Source: Pseudomonadota bacterium (GTDB taxonomy: Bacteria > Pseudomonadota > Gammaproteobacteria > Burkholderiales > Burkholderiaceae_C). Taken from it: a stretch of DNA of 64,000 nucleotides. The stretch's first letter is position 1. Each line of letters opens with the position of its first letter. The notes beneath the pieces were generated by a model that saw nothing but the letters and a program-made list of their open reading frames with translations, made no database searches and was not told the DNA's origin. The DNA lies in contig JAIUOW010000006.1 in the NCBI GenBank assembly GCA_020161775.1, positions 165,240 through 229,239 on the forward strand. The letters run 5' to 3'. This document shows positions 31,109 through 42,286 of the stretch, piece after piece. A program made the position numbers and the translations under genes.

Positions 31109-31277
31109 TTTAACTCGGGGATGGTGTCAAAACGAGCAGTCCCCCACAGGTCAATGCAAGGATTACAAGTGCGAAGGGCGCTTCTTCCTGGCCGGTGTCA
31201 ACGGACTGTGTACTGCGCCATCCGAGCGTCGCGGGCGCCTTAAAATACAATGAATACACGTATCACAGGAGTCCGCC

Positions 31278-31505
31278 ATGGCCACTTCCATCCGGCTTGA
31301 TGCCGCCATAGAACAGCGTCTGGACCACCTCGCCAGTCAGACCGGCCGGACCAAGGCCTATTACCTGCGCGAGCTGGTCACCAATGGTCTGGACGACCTT
31401 GAAGACTATTACCTCGCCGCCAACACCATGGAACGCGTGCGCAAGGGTGAGGAGCGCGTGTTCACGCTGGACGAAGTGGAGCGCGACCTTGGCCTGGCAG
31501 ATTGA
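31278..31505 (+). CDS. RelB-type ribbon-helix-helix antitoxin
   Basis: The 75-residue protein (MATSIRLDAAIEQRLDHLAS) has an RHH N-terminus: a first strand TSIRLD, then QRLDHLASQTGRTKAYYLRE. The acidic C-terminal tail (VFTLDEVERDLGLAD) would wrap the toxin. A TACAAT -10-like box and an AGGAG precede the ATG. The toxin gene overlaps its 3' end. The module lies immediately beyond the inferred right prophage end. Confidence 0.82.
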   Translation: MATSIRLDAAIEQRLDHLASQTGRTKAYYLRELVTNGLDDLEDYYLAANTMERVRKGEERVFTLDEVERDLGLAD

Positions 31506-31758
31506 GTTAACCGCCACTGCGGCCAGGCAGCTCAGCAAGCTCGACAAAGGGGAGGCCCGGCGCCTCACCAGCTTTCTGCGTCACCGCCTTGCCGTCACTG
31601 AAGACCCACGCTCACTGGGCAAGGCACTGACTGGCCCTCAGCTGGGTACCTTCTGGCGATACCGCGTGGGTGACTACCGGATCATCTGCGCCATTCAGGA
31701 TGGCGCGCTACGCATCCTCGTCATCGAAATGGGCAACCGCAAGGACGTTTACCGCTAG
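31489..31758 (+). CDS. RelE/ParE-superfamily toxin
   Basis: From TTG 31489, overlapping the antitoxin by 17 bp, the product is 89 residues (MAWQIELTATAARQLSKLDK). Typical RelE features are the N-terminal strand plus helix, LGTFWRYRVGDYRIICAIQD and VIEMGNRKDVYR at the end. RelE-type toxins cleave mRNA at the ribosome. No ATG is available near the start, so the TTG start is inferred from the overlap. Confidence 0.8.
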   Translation: MAWQIELTATAARQLSKLDKGEARRLTSFLRHRLAVTEDPRSLGKALTGPQLGTFWRYRVGDYRIICAIQDGALRILVIEMGNRKDVYR

Positions 31759-31823
31759 CACCGTGTTGCGAGTGCCCGCTTGGTAAACTCTCCGCCCCGC
31801 TTCACAGCCCCTGGACACACACC

Positions 31824-32258
31824 ATGACCCGCTGCACACGAAGCCGCCACCGGGCCGTCGCGCATGTCTTTGCCGCGCTGGCCCTGTTGGCAGGCTCACT
31901 GGCTTACCTTCCCCAAAATGCCGCCGCGCAGGGCTTCGTGCGCGAAGCCCCCAAGGACGTGCGCCCAGGCCGCCTGGTCGTGACGGCCGCGCCGGAAATT
32001 ACCCTGGACGGCAAGCCCGACCGGCTGTCGCCCGGTTCGCGCATCCGCAACCTGAACAACCTGCTGGTGATGTCGGCCAGCATCACCGGCCAGGACATCC
32101 CCGTGGTGTACCGGCGCGACGCCGCCGGGCTGGTGCATGAGGTCTGGGTGCTGACGCCCGACGAGTACCGCCGCCTGGGCGGCGTGGACGCCAGCAGCGC
32201 CGAAGGCTTCAAGCGCCTGAACGAGCTGTTGGCGCTGATTTTTGGCGCACGCAAGTAA
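31824..32258 (+). CDS. Secreted protein of unknown function upstream of miaB
   Basis: The 144-residue protein has an N-terminal signal peptide (FAALALLAGSLAYL, likely cleaved after AAAQG). The mature part contains RPGRLVVTAAPEITLDGKPD, then RIRNLNNLLVMSASITGQDI. It lies 12 bp before miaB on the same strand. It appears to be a periplasmic protein; the function is unknown. Confidence 0.7.
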   Translation: MTRCTRSRHRAVAHVFAALALLAGSLAYLPQNAAAQGFVREAPKDVRPGRLVVTAAPEITLDGKPDRLSPGSRIRNLNNLLVMSASITGQDIPVVYRRDAAGLVHEVWVLTPDEYRRLGGVDASSAEGFKRLNELLALIFGARK

Positions 32259-32270
32259 GCCGGGGGCCGC

Positions 32271-33611
32271 ATGAGCAAGAAAGTCTTTATCAAAACCTTC
32301 GGCTGCCAGATGAACGAGTACGACTCGGACAAGATGGCCGATGTGATGAACGCCGCGCAGGGCTACGAACCCACGCAGGACGTGGAGCAGGCCGACCTGA
32401 TCCTGTTCAACACCTGTTCGGTGCGCGAAAAGGCACAGGAGAAGGTGTTCAGCGACCTGGGCCGCGTGCAGCACCTCAAGAAAAAAGGCGTGCTGATCGG
32501 CGTGGGCGGCTGCGTGGCCAGCCAGGAGGGCGCCGAGATCATCAAGCGTGCGCCCTATGTGGACGTGGTGTTTGGCCCGCAGACCCTGCACCGCCTGCCC
32601 GAGCTGCTGGACGCGCGCGCGCGCCAGCAGCGCCCGCAGGTGGACATCAGCTTTCCCGAGATTGAAAAGTTCGACCACCTGCCGCCCGCCCGGGTCGAGG
32701 GCGCGACGGCCTTCGTGAGCATCATGGAAGGCTGCAGCAAGTACTGCAGCTACTGCGTGGTGCCCTACACGCGGGGCGAAGAGGTCTCGCGCCCGTTTGA
32801 CGACGTGCTGACTGAAATCGCGGGGCTGGCCGAGCAGGGCGTGCGCGAGGTCACGCTGTTGGGCCAGAACGTCAATGCCTACCGCGGCGCCATGGGCGGC
32901 ACCGCCGAGATCGCCGACTTCGCGCTCTTGATCGAGTATGTGGCCGACATTCCCGGCATCGAGCGCATCCGCTACACCACCAGCCACCCCAACGAGTTCA
33001 CCCAGCGCCTGATTGACGTGTATGCCAGGGTGCCCAAGCTGGTGAGCCACCTGCACCTGCCGGTGCAGCATGGCAGCGACCGCATCCTGATGGCCATGAA
33101 ACGCGGCTACACCGCCATGGAATACAAGAGCACCGTGCGCAAGCTGCGCGCGATCCGCCCCGACATGGCCATGAGCAGCGACTTCATCGTGGGCTTTCCC
33201 GGCGAGACGGACGACGACTTCAGCAAGATGATGAAGCTGATCGACGACGTGCAGTTCGACAACAGCTTCAGCTTCATCTTCAGCCCACGCCCGGGCACGC
33301 CCGCGGCCAACCTGCATGACGACACGCCGCATGCCGTGAAGCTGGCGCGGCTGCAGCAGCTGCAGGCCGTGATCGAGGCCAACATCCGCCGCTTCAGCGC
33401 CGAACGCGTGGGCACCGTGCAGCGCATCCTGGTGGAAGGCCCGTCGCGCAAGGACGCGTCCGAGCTGGCCGGGCGCACCGAATGCAACCGCGTGGTCAAC
33501 TTCCGCGGCCATCCGCGCCTGGTAGGCCAGATGGTGGACGTGACGGTCACCGAGGCCTACCCGCATTCCCTGCGCGGCGAGGTCCGCCTGGCGCAGCCCG
33601 AGCCGGCCTGA
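32271..33611 (+). CDS. miaB: tRNA-2-methylthio-N6-dimethylallyladenosine synthase MiaB
   Basis: The 446-residue radical SAM enzyme adds a methylthio group to i6A37 of tRNAs. The N-terminal UPF0004 domain has three cluster cysteines (FGCQMNE, NTCSVRE, GGCVASQ). The radical SAM core has [15 protein letters not shown] (about residue 155). The C-terminal TRAM domain ends the protein. Length and motifs are normal for MiaB. Confidence 0.97.
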   Translation: MSKKVFIKTFGCQMNEYDSDKMADVMNAAQGYEPTQDVEQADLILFNTCSVREKAQEKVFSDLGRVQHLKKKGVLIGVGGCVASQEGAEIIKRAPYVDVVFGPQTLHRLPELLDARARQQRPQVDISFPEIEKFDHLPPARVEGATAFVSIMEGCSKYCSYCVVPYTRGEEVSRPFDDVLTEIAGLAEQGVREVTLLGQNVNAYRGAMGGTAEIADFALLIEYVADIPGIERIRYTTSHPNEFTQRLIDVYARVPKLVSHLHLPVQHGSDRILMAMKRGYTAMEYKSTVRKLRAIRPDMAMSSDFIVGFPGETDDDFSKMMKLIDDVQFDNSFSFIFSPRPGTPAANLHDDTPHAVKLARLQQLQAVIEANIRRFSAERVGTVQRILVEGPSRKDASELAGRTECNRVVNFRGHPRLVGQMVDVTVTEAYPHSLRGEVRLAQPEPA

Positions 33612-33628
33612 CGCGCCAGCCTTCGCGC

Positions 33629-35035
33629 ATGGGTTCTTTCCGCCAGCTGCTGCTGGTTGCTTTCCTGTTGATCGCCGCGCTGCTGGGCGGCACCGCCCTG
33701 CGCGCGGTCGTGATCCTGGACCGGCTCATGGCCCAGAGCAGCACCGAGGCCGCGCGCGCGCTGGACCTGAGCGCGGCGGTGCAGTCGCTGGCCGCCCGCA
33801 CCACGGCCATGGAGCGCGCCGCGCGCCAGTCGCTGATCCTGAGCGACAGCGTGCTGCGCCGCCAGTTCGAGGCGGAAGCCGGCAACGCCCGCGCCGCGGT
33901 GGACCGCATGGTCAAGGAAGGGCTGCCCGGCGCCGATACCGTGGCCTGGCGCGCGCAGCTGGACACGATCGACGGCTGGATGGATGGACCCGGCGCCACG
34001 GCGCTGGACCGCGAACGCGCAGTGGCGGCGGCCTTTCGCGAGCTGGGCGCGATCAACAGCGCCATCTCGGGCCAGGTGCAGGCCCTGATCGAAAGCCGCA
34101 ACACCGCCCTGCAGGAACAGCTGGGCGCCAGCCGCGCGCGCCTGATGCAGCAGGTGGTGCTGGCCATTGTCATTGCGGTCACGCTGGCATTCGCGCTGGG
34201 CATCTGGCTGGCACGGCCATTTGGCAGGCTGGAGGCCGCCATTGCCGGCCTGGGCGAAAACCAGCTCAGCCAGCCCATCGACATCCCCGGCCCGTCGGAC
34301 GTGCGCCGCGTCAGCCAGCGCCTGGAATGGCTGCGCCTGCGCCTGACCGAGCTGGACGAGGACAAGGCGCGCTTTCTGCGCCATGTGTCGCATGAGCTCA
34401 AGACACCGCTGGCCGCGCTGCGCGAGGGCGTGGCCCTGCTGGAAGACGGCGTGACGGGCGAGCTCAACGCGAGCCAGCGCGAGGTGGCGCGCATCCTGCA
34501 CCAGAACACGCTGGCCCTGCAGCGCCAGATCGAGGCACTGCTGCGCTTCAATGCGGCGGCATTCGAGGCGCGCCAGCTCAACCGCCGCCCCACCGACCTG
34601 CTGGCCCTGCTGGAAGAACAGGTCGAGGCGCAGCGGCTGCAATGGCGCGGGCGCGGCCTGGCCGTCAGCGTGCAGGGCGCGCCCCTGACGGTGCCGGTGG
34701 ACGCCGACAAGCTGGGCACGGCGATCGCCAACATCCTGTCCAACGCCATCCGTTTTTCGCCCGCGGGCAGCACCATCCGCATGACCCTGTCCCAGGCCCC
34801 CGGCGTCGCGCGCATCGACATTGCCGACGCCGGCCCCGGCATTGCGAGCGCCGACCGCGCGCGCGTATTCGAGCCCTTTTACCGGGGCGAGCGCCAGCCC
34901 GAGGACGCAGTGCCCGGCACCGGCATCGGCCTGTCCATCGTGCGCGAGTACGTGGCCGCCCATGGCGGGCAGGTCGCGCTGTTGTCTGATGGCGCGGGCA
35001 CCGTTTTCCGTATAGAAATCCCCCATGCACGTTGA
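33629..35035 (+). CDS. Sensor histidine kinase (GlrK/QseE-like)
   Basis: The start at 33629 (MGSFRQLLLVAFLLIAALLG) gives 468 residues. Order: TM1 (about 6-28), periplasmic helical region, TM2 (about 175-195), HAMP, then HisKA with FLRHVSHELKTPLAALREG (phospho-acceptor His) and HATPase with NILSNAIRF, DAGPGI and GTGIGLSIV. It is followed by a QseG-like lipoprotein and a sigma54-dependent regulator, the GlrK-QseG-GlrR arrangement. The next gene overlaps by 11 bp. Confidence 0.9.
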   Translation: MGSFRQLLLVAFLLIAALLGGTALRAVVILDRLMAQSSTEAARALDLSAAVQSLAARTTAMERAARQSLILSDSVLRRQFEAEAGNARAAVDRMVKEGLPGADTVAWRAQLDTIDGWMDGPGATALDRERAVAAAFRELGAINSAISGQVQALIESRNTALQEQLGASRARLMQQVVLAIVIAVTLAFALGIWLARPFGRLEAAIAGLGENQLSQPIDIPGPSDVRRVSQRLEWLRLRLTELDEDKARFLRHVSHELKTPLAALREGVALLEDGVTGELNASQREVARILHQNTLALQRQIEALLRFNAAAFEARQLNRRPTDLLALLEEQVEAQRLQWRGRGLAVSVQGAPLTVPVDADKLGTAIANILSNAIRFSPAGSTIRMTLSQAPGVARIDIADAGPGIASADRARVFEPFYRGERQPEDAVPGTGIGLSIVREYVAAHGGQVALLSDGAGTVFRIEIPHAR

Positions 35036-35672
35036 GTCCCCTGCATTGATTGAAACCCAAACCCGCCTTGGCCTGCCGCAGCGATTGCTGCTGGCAGCCT
35101 GCGCTGCCACCATCGTGGCCGGCTGCACCAGCGTGAAGCCGGCCGAGCCCCCGCCGCCCGCACCCGTCATCGTCGTGGCGCCACCGCCCGCACCGCCCGC
35201 GCCAGCACCCGCTGCGGCCACGCCGGCACCGCCTGCCCCGGCGCCCGCCGCGCTGGCGCTGGACTACGCGGACCGCCTGCGCGCGCTGACAGTGCCGGGG
35301 CTGGCCCAGGAAATCACCCGCCTGGGCGAGCCCGGCGCCGCGCCGCTTGGCCAGCTGCAACTGGCCATGGCGCTAGCCCTCACGCGGGTGCCGTCCGACC
35401 TGCAACGCGCCCAGGCGCTGCTGCAGCGTGTGCTGGACAACGGCAGTGACGAGGCACGCAGCCTGCACCCGCTGGCGCGCCTGCTGGCCGCGCAGTACGC
35501 GGAACAGCGCCGTGCCGAGGAAGCCACCGAACGCCAGGCCCAGCAGTTGCGCGATGCACAGCGCCGCATCGACCAGCTCAATGACCGGCTGGAAGCCGTG
35601 CGGGCCATTGAGCGCAGCCTGTCCAGGCGGCCCGCTGGCGCAGCCTCCGCGCCGCGCAGCCCCGCCCCCTGA
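35025..35672 (+). CDS. QseG-like lipoprotein
   Basis: The 215-residue lipoprotein has signal LLLAACAATIVAGC (lipobox VAGC). A Pro/Ala-rich linker follows, then a helical domain (VPGLAQEITRLGEPGAAPLG) and a C-terminal coiled coil (QQLRDAQRRIDQLNDRLEAV). Between a GlrK-like kinase and a GlrR-like regulator it corresponds to QseG, which activates the kinase by contact at the outer membrane in enterobacteria. Confidence 0.75.
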   Translation: MHVESPALIETQTRLGLPQRLLLAACAATIVAGCTSVKPAEPPPPAPVIVVAPPPAPPAPAPAAATPAPPAPAPAALALDYADRLRALTVPGLAQEITRLGEPGAAPLGQLQLAMALALTRVPSDLQRAQALLQRVLDNGSDEARSLHPLARLLAAQYAEQRRAEEATERQAQQLRDAQRRIDQLNDRLEAVRAIERSLSRRPAGAASAPRSPAP

Positions 35673-35694
35673 CGCCACAACCGCCCCCACGCCC

Positions 35695-37119
<1,425 letters not shown>

Positions 37120-37298
37120 AAGGGATTTCTGGTTCGGCGGCGCTGCTGGCCCAGCGCGGCGTCGCCCCCGAGCGACAAAACCCGGGGGTTTACCCGGAGT
37201 TTTTGCGTGCCTGCCGCCAGGAACAGCGCCTGTACCGCTCTAAGTCCTTGAATTAAAAGGAATTTTTAAGGCTGGCACAGGGTTTGCCCTAGCAGGGC

Positions 37299-38843
37299 AT
37301 GAGCTTGCGTTTTTTCGCTGTAGTGCTGGGGGGCTGGCTGGCCGCCACTGCGGCTGCGCAGGCGCCGGTGTTCGACTTTGACACCCTCACGCAAAAGGCC
37401 CGCGAGCAGGCCGCCCAGCCCTGGCAGGCGCCTGCCAGCACCACCCCGGCCGAGCTGGTCCAGCTGGACTACGACGGCATGCGCGACATCCGCTGGCGGC
37501 CCGAACGCGCCCTGTGGCGCGATGCGCAGCTGCCGTTCGAGGCGATGTTCTTTCACCTCGCGGCCTACCACACGGCGCCGGTGCGCATCCACGAAATCAC
37601 GCCTCAAGGTGTGCAGCCGCTGGGCTTTCGCAGCAGCGACTTCGACTACGGCAAAAACCGCCTGACCCCGCAGGCCTGGGGCGACATCGGCTTTGCCGGC
37701 TTTCGCCTGCACTACCCGCTGAACACCCCGCAGTACAAGGACGAGCTGGTCGTCTTCCAGGGCGCCAGCTACTTCCGCGCGCTGGGTGCTGGCCAGCAAT
37801 ACGGGCTGTCCGCGCGCGGGCTGGCCATCGACCCGCATGGCGCGGGGGCCGAGGAATTCCCGCGCTTTTCCGAATTCTGGCTGCAGCGCCCCGCGCCTGG
37901 CGCGCAGCAGGTCACGGTGTATGCGCTGCTGGAATCGCCACGCGCCACGGGGGCCTACCAGTTCGACATCACGCCCGGCACCGCCAGCGTGATGCAGGTG
38001 CGCGCCCGGGTGTTCCTGCGTGCGGGGGCAAGCCCCGTGCGCGTGCTGGGCCTGGCGCCGCTGACCAGCATGTTCATGTCTGGCGAGAACCAGCCGCGCG
38101 CCAGCGACTTCCGCCCCGAAGTGCATGACTCCGACGGGCTGATGATGCTCACCGGCGACGGCGAATGGCTGTGGCGCCCGCTGCAGAACCCGGCCCGGCC
38201 CATCGTCAATTCATTCGCCATGGCCCGCCTGGGCGGCTTTGGCCTGATGCAGCGCGACCGCGACTTTCGCAGCTACGAGGATGTGGAAGCGCGCTATGAC
38301 CGCCGGCCGTCCGCCTGGGTGCGCCCGCTGGGCGACTGGGGGCCGGGCCGGGTGGAACTGCTGCAGTTGCCCACGCCGGACGAAACCCACGACAACATCG
38401 TCGCGTACTGGGTGCCGCAGCAGTGGCCCGCGCCCGGCACGCCGCTGGAATTTGCCTACGAGCTGTCCTGGCAGGGCGATGCACAGCAACGCCCGCCCGG
38501 CAGCTGGGCCACGCAGTCGCGCCGCGGCCTCGGCTACAGCAAGCTGGACGCGGCCACGCTGGCCAGCCAGGTGCAGTACGTCATTGACTTCCAGGGCCCG
38601 GCGCTGGACGCGCTGTCCGCGGACGCGGCGCTCAAAGCCGTCGTCACCGCCAGCGGCGCCGGCCGCGTCATCGAACAGATCGCCTACCGCAACCCCGCCG
38701 CCGCCCACAACCCCAAGGGCTGGCGCATGACGGTGCGCGTGCAACGCGACGACCCCGCGCAGCCGGTAGAGCTGCGCGCCTTCCTTCAACACGGCAACGA
38801 CATCGTGAGCGAAACATGGACACACATCATCCTTCCGGAGTAG
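37299..38843 (+). CDS. opgG: Periplasmic glucans biosynthesis protein OpgG/OpgD
   Basis: The 514-residue protein starts MSLRFFAVVLGGWLAATAAA (signal peptide). OpgG motifs are FDFDTLTQKAREQAAQPW, IDPHGAGAEEFPRFSEFWLQ, MFMSGENQPR and PWRPLQNPA-type 'GEWLWRPLQNP'. OpgG shapes beta-1,2/1,6 glucan branches in the periplasm and works with OpgH encoded by the next gene, which overlaps by 28 bp. The 180-bp upstream gap (37120-37298) contains two similar TTGAA(A/T)TAAAAGG segments but no gene. Confidence 0.93.
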   Translation: MSLRFFAVVLGGWLAATAAAQAPVFDFDTLTQKAREQAAQPWQAPASTTPAELVQLDYDGMRDIRWRPERALWRDAQLPFEAMFFHLAAYHTAPVRIHEITPQGVQPLGFRSSDFDYGKNRLTPQAWGDIGFAGFRLHYPLNTPQYKDELVVFQGASYFRALGAGQQYGLSARGLAIDPHGAGAEEFPRFSEFWLQRPAPGAQQVTVYALLESPRATGAYQFDITPGTASVMQVRARVFLRAGASPVRVLGLAPLTSMFMSGENQPRASDFRPEVHDSDGLMMLTGDGEWLWRPLQNPARPIVNSFAMARLGGFGLMQRDRDFRSYEDVEARYDRRPSAWVRPLGDWGPGRVELLQLPTPDETHDNIVAYWVPQQWPAPGTPLEFAYELSWQGDAQQRPPGSWATQSRRGLGYSKLDAATLASQVQYVIDFQGPALDALSADAALKAVVTASGAGRVIEQIAYRNPAAAHNPKGWRMTVRVQRDDPAQPVELRAFLQHGNDIVSETWTHIILPE

Positions 38844-40801
38844 CCCCCCTGGCCACCCGCCCCGCGCTGCGCGAGGACCGCCACCCCAATGCCGTGACCG
38901 CGCCGCCGGTCAACCGCGGCTCCATGCCGCAGCGCCCCTGGCGCGGCTTCTGGAACAGCGTGGGCACCGCCTTGCTGTCGGCGGCCAACCAGCTGCTGTC
39001 GCCGCGCGCGCGCATGCCCCAGGCCGTCGTGCCCCGCCAGCCCTGGGAACGCGCTGCCGCGCGTCGCCGCGCGGTGTTTGCGCTGCTCACGGTGGCCACC
39101 ACCATCGCCGCCGCGGCGCTGTTTGCCAACGCCCAGCCCGACTACGACAACGCCTGGCTCGAATACGGCCAGATCGCGCTATTCACCGTGCTGACCACCT
39201 GGGTCATGACGGGCTTCGTCACGGCGCTGATGGGCTTCTGGGTGACGCTGCGCGGTGACGCGCACACGCTGTCGGCGCGCGCCGTCAAGGGCCATGCCAT
39301 GAACCCCGATGCGCGCACCGCGGTCATCATGCCGATCTGCAACGAAGACGTGGCTACCGTGTTCGCTGGCCTGCGCGCCACCTGCGAATCGCTGGCCGGC
39401 ACCGGCCACGCCCGGCAGTTTGACGTGTTCGTGCTGTCCGACACCGGCAACCCGCAGGCCGCCGCCGCCGAGCGCGCCGCCTGGGAGGACCTGCGCGCGG
39501 CGCTGGCCGCCGACCCGGCGCACGCCGGCATCGAGGTGTACTACCGCCTGCGCACGCGCCGCACCCACCGCAAGGCCGGCAACGTGGCCGACTTCTGCCG
39601 CCGCTGGGGCAAGGACTACCGCTACATGGTGGTGCTGGACGCTGACAGCGTGATGAGCGGCGACTGCCTGGTGTCCATGGTCAAGCTCATGGAGGCCCAC
39701 CCCACGGCCGGCATCATCCAGACCGCCACGCAGGCCATCGGCCACGTGACGCTGCACGCGCGCGCGCAGCAGTTCGCGTCGCGCGTCACGGGCCGGCTGT
39801 TCACCCTGGGCATGCAGTACTGGCAGCTAGGCGAGTCGCACTACTGGGGCCACAACGCGATCATCCGCATTGAACCCTTCATGAAGCACTGCGGCCTGGC
39901 CAACATCCCCGGCACCGGCGGCATGGCCGGCAGCATCATGTCGCACGATTTTGTAGAGGCCGCGCTGATGCGCCGCGCCGGTTACCACGTGTGGCTGGTA
40001 TCCGACCTGAACGGCAGCTATGAACAGCAGCCGCCGGACCTGCTGAGCGAGCTGCAGCGCGACCGCCGCTGGTGCCAGGGCAACCTGCAGAACTCGCGCC
40101 TGGTGGCCGAGCCGGGCATCCACCGCGTGCACCGCGCGATGTTCCTGATCGGCGCCATGTCCTACCTGTCGGCGCCGCTATGGCTCGCATTCCTGGCCTT
40201 TGGCACCGCGCTGTGGGTGTCAGGCGCGCGCATCCTGCCCGAATGGCATGCCGTGCCGGCCGAGCTGCGCGGCCTGTGGCTGTGGACGCTGTGCATGCTG
40301 TTCATGCCGCGCGTGCTGGGCATCGCCGCCGTCTTCCTGCGCGGCGAGCAGAAATCGTTTGGCGGTGCGCCCGCCCTGCTGCGCAGCGCCGTGACAGAGA
40401 CCGTGCTGGCCCTGGTGCAGGCGCCGGTGCGCATGCTGGGTCATTCGCTGTTCGTGGCGGTGGCCTTGACCGGCCTGAAGCTGGAGTGGAAGTCGCCCCC
40501 GCGCGAAGCCGTGGGCGTGACCTGGGGTGATGCCGCGGCGCGCCTCATGCCCATGACAGCCGGGGTTGGCCTGCTGGCCCTGGCCGTCGCCGCGTTCGAG
40601 CCCGGCGCGCTGGTCTGGCTGGCCCCGGTGGCGCTGCCGCTGCTGCTGGCCGTGCCGCTGGTCGTGTTCACCAGCGGCGTGGGCGTGGGCACCCGCGCGC
40701 GGGCCCATGGCTGGCTGCTGATTCCCGAGGAGTCATGGTCGCCCGCGGTACTGCGCCGGGCGTGGCGGCATGCGAGCCGGCTGGCGTTGAAGACTGCCTG
40801 A
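38816..40801 (+). CDS. opgH: Glucans biosynthesis glucosyltransferase OpgH
   Basis: The 661-residue membrane enzyme has two N-terminal TM segments (about 75-95, 115-140). A GT2 catalytic domain carries VVLDADSVMSGD (DxD), GTGGMAGSIMSHDF and the RRWCQGNLQN (Q/RxxRW-type) motif. Several C-terminal TM helices follow. It polymerises beta-1,2-glucan from UDP-glucose and exports it. It is shorter than E. coli OpgH (847), mainly at both ends. Confidence 0.94.
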   Translation: MDTHHPSGVAPLATRPALREDRHPNAVTAPPVNRGSMPQRPWRGFWNSVGTALLSAANQLLSPRARMPQAVVPRQPWERAAARRRAVFALLTVATTIAAAALFANAQPDYDNAWLEYGQIALFTVLTTWVMTGFVTALMGFWVTLRGDAHTLSARAVKGHAMNPDARTAVIMPICNEDVATVFAGLRATCESLAGTGHARQFDVFVLSDTGNPQAAAAERAAWEDLRAALAADPAHAGIEVYYRLRTRRTHRKAGNVADFCRRWGKDYRYMVVLDADSVMSGDCLVSMVKLMEAHPTAGIIQTATQAIGHVTLHARAQQFASRVTGRLFTLGMQYWQLGESHYWGHNAIIRIEPFMKHCGLANIPGTGGMAGSIMSHDFVEAALMRRAGYHVWLVSDLNGSYEQQPPDLLSELQRDRRWCQGNLQNSRLVAEPGIHRVHRAMFLIGAMSYLSAPLWLAFLAFGTALWVSGARILPEWHAVPAELRGLWLWTLCMLFMPRVLGIAAVFLRGEQKSFGGAPALLRSAVTETVLALVQAPVRMLGHSLFVAVALTGLKLEWKSPPREAVGVTWGDAAARLMPMTAGVGLLALAVAAFEPGALVWLAPVALPLLLAVPLVVFTSGVGVGTRARAHGWLLIPEESWSPAVLRRAWRHASRLALKTA

Positions 40802-40833
40802 CGGAAAAGCACGGCACGAAAGTCCGCCCCATG

Positions 40834-40861
40834 AAAAAAGCCCGGCACTGCCGGGCTTTTT
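40834..40861. terminator. Bidirectional intrinsic terminator between opgH and ffh
   Basis: A 7-bp stem GCCCGGC/GCCGGGC with loop ACT is flanked by an A run on one side and a T run on the other. It can end both the rightward opgGH and leftward ffh transcripts. Confidence 0.88.
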
Positions 40862-40864
40862 CAA

Positions 40865-42235
40865 TCAACCCATCCCGGGCATCTTGGGTATCCCCTTCAT
40901 GCCCCCCATGCGCTTCATCATCTTCATGAGGCCGCCGCCCTTCATCTTCTTCATCATGTCCTGCATCTGCCCGAATTCATTGAGCAGGCGGTTGACGTCC
41001 TGAACCTGCACACCGGCGCCAGCGGCAATGCGGCGCTTGCGCGTGGCCTTGATGAGCTCGGGCTTGCGCCGCTCCAGCGGCGTCATGCTCTGGATGATGC
41101 CTTCCTTGCGCTTGATGTCGCGCTCGGCCTTGTTCATGTCCACCTGGCCGGCCTTGGCCTGCATCTGGGCGGGCATCTTGTCCATCAGGCTGGACAGGCC
41201 GCCCATGCTCTTCATCTGCTGGATCTGGCCGAGGAAGTCCTCCAGGTCAAAGCCCGATCCGCTCTTGACCTTGGCCGCGAGCTTTTGCGCGGCCTCCATG
41301 TCCACGCCGGCCGTGACCTGCTCGACGAGCGCGACGATGTCGCCCATGCCCAGGATGCGCCCGGCGTGCCGCTCGGCGTCAAACACCTCCAGGCCATCAA
41401 TCTTCTCGCTGGTGCCGGCGAACTTGATCGGCGCGCCCGTGATCTGCCGCACCGACAGCGCCGCGCCGCCGCGTGAATCACCGTCGGTCTTGGTCAGGAT
41501 GATGCCGGTCAGCGGCAGCGCTTCCTTGAAGGCCCTGGCCGTGTTGACCGCGTCCTGGCCCTGCATGGCGTCCACGACAAACAGCGTTTCCACCGGATTG
41601 AGCGCGGCGTGCAGGTCCTTGATCTCGCGCATCAGCGCTTCGTCAATGGCCAGACGGCCGGCCGTATCGACCAGCAGCACGTCAAAGAAATGCCGGCGCG
41701 CGTGATCCAGCGCCGCGCGGGCGATGTCCACCGGCTTCTGGTCCGGCGTACTGGGGAACCATTCGGCGCCGGCCTGCTTCGTCACGGTCTTGAGCTGCTC
41801 GATGGCGGCCGGGCGGTAAACGTCGCCAGACACCGTCAGCACCTTCTTCTTGCGCTTTTCAATCAGGTGCCTGGCCAGCTTGGCCGTGGTGGTGGTCTTG
41901 CCGGCGCCCTGCAGGCCGGCCATGAGGATCACCGCCGGCGGCTGGGCCGCCAGGTTGATGTCGCTGACGCCCTCGCCCATGGTGGCTGAGAGTTCGCGGC
42001 TGACGATGCCCACCAGCGCCTGGCCCGGCGACAGCGAGCCCAGCACCTCCTGCCCCAGCGCCTTGTCCTTGACACGGGCAATGAAGTCGCGCACCACGGG
42101 CAGGGCCACGTCGGCTTCGAGCAGGGCCATGCGCACCTCGCGCAGCATGTCCTGCACGTTGGCTTCTGTGATGCGGGCCTGGCCGCGGATTTCCTTGACC
42201 AGGCGGGAGAGTTTGTCGGTGAGGGCGGATGCCAT
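40865..42235 (-). CDS. ffh: Signal recognition particle protein Ffh
   Basis: The 456-residue GTPase has N-domain helices, GLQGAGKTTTTAKLARHL (G1), DTAGRLAID (G3), TKTDGDSRGGAALS (G4) and a Met-rich M domain ending MKRMGGMKGIPKMPGMG. It binds 4.5S RNA and signal sequences. It is divergent from the CcsA-like gene. Confidence 0.97.
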   Translation of the reverse strand: MASALTDKLSRLVKEIRGQARITEANVQDMLREVRMALLEADVALPVVRDFIARVKDKALGQEVLGSLSPGQALVGIVSRELSATMGEGVSDINLAAQPPAVILMAGLQGAGKTTTTAKLARHLIEKRKKKVLTVSGDVYRPAAIEQLKTVTKQAGAEWFPSTPDQKPVDIARAALDHARRHFFDVLLVDTAGRLAIDEALMREIKDLHAALNPVETLFVVDAMQGQDAVNTARAFKEALPLTGIILTKTDGDSRGGAALSVRQITGAPIKFAGTSEKIDGLEVFDAERHAGRILGMGDIVALVEQVTAGVDMEAAQKLAAKVKSGSGFDLEDFLGQIQQMKSMGGLSSLMDKMPAQMQAKAGQVDMNKAERDIKRKEGIIQSMTPLERRKPELIKATRKRRIAAGAGVQVQDVNRLLNEFGQMQDMMKKMKGGGLMKMMKRMGGMKGIPKMPGMG

Positions 42236-42286
42236 GGGACGGCTGCGGCGTGGCGCAGCAAAAGTGCAAAAGGCTAAACTGTGGCA

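Larger units (their letters stand above)
1..31115. mobile_element. Mu-like transposable prophage (left end outside window, right end approximate)
   Basis: A contiguous set of phage genes includes a Mu A-type DDE transposase, Mu B-type ATPase, Ner, Gam, GemA, a Mor/C-family activator, Mu-gp28-like terminase, portal, Mu-F-like head protein, protease/capsid, tail tube and tape measure protein. The late genes (minus strand) run leftward from the repressor and the early genes (plus strand) run rightward. This divergent layout resembles BcepMu-type phages rather than Mu itself. The right boundary is inferred: the last clear phage gene ends at 30526 and the first host-like gene starts at 31278. The exact end and the target-site duplication cannot be fixed without the left end. 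Confidence 0.93.

Noticed and set aside
31129-31251. Short Cys-containing frame upstream of the toxin-antitoxin module
   Set aside because: It has no suitable start codon in the open frame and is too short to support; possibly a decayed gene fragment.
33482-33628. Longer start for the GlrK-like kinase
   Set aside because: It would overlap miaB by 130 bp. The start at 33629 directly precedes the first membrane helix.
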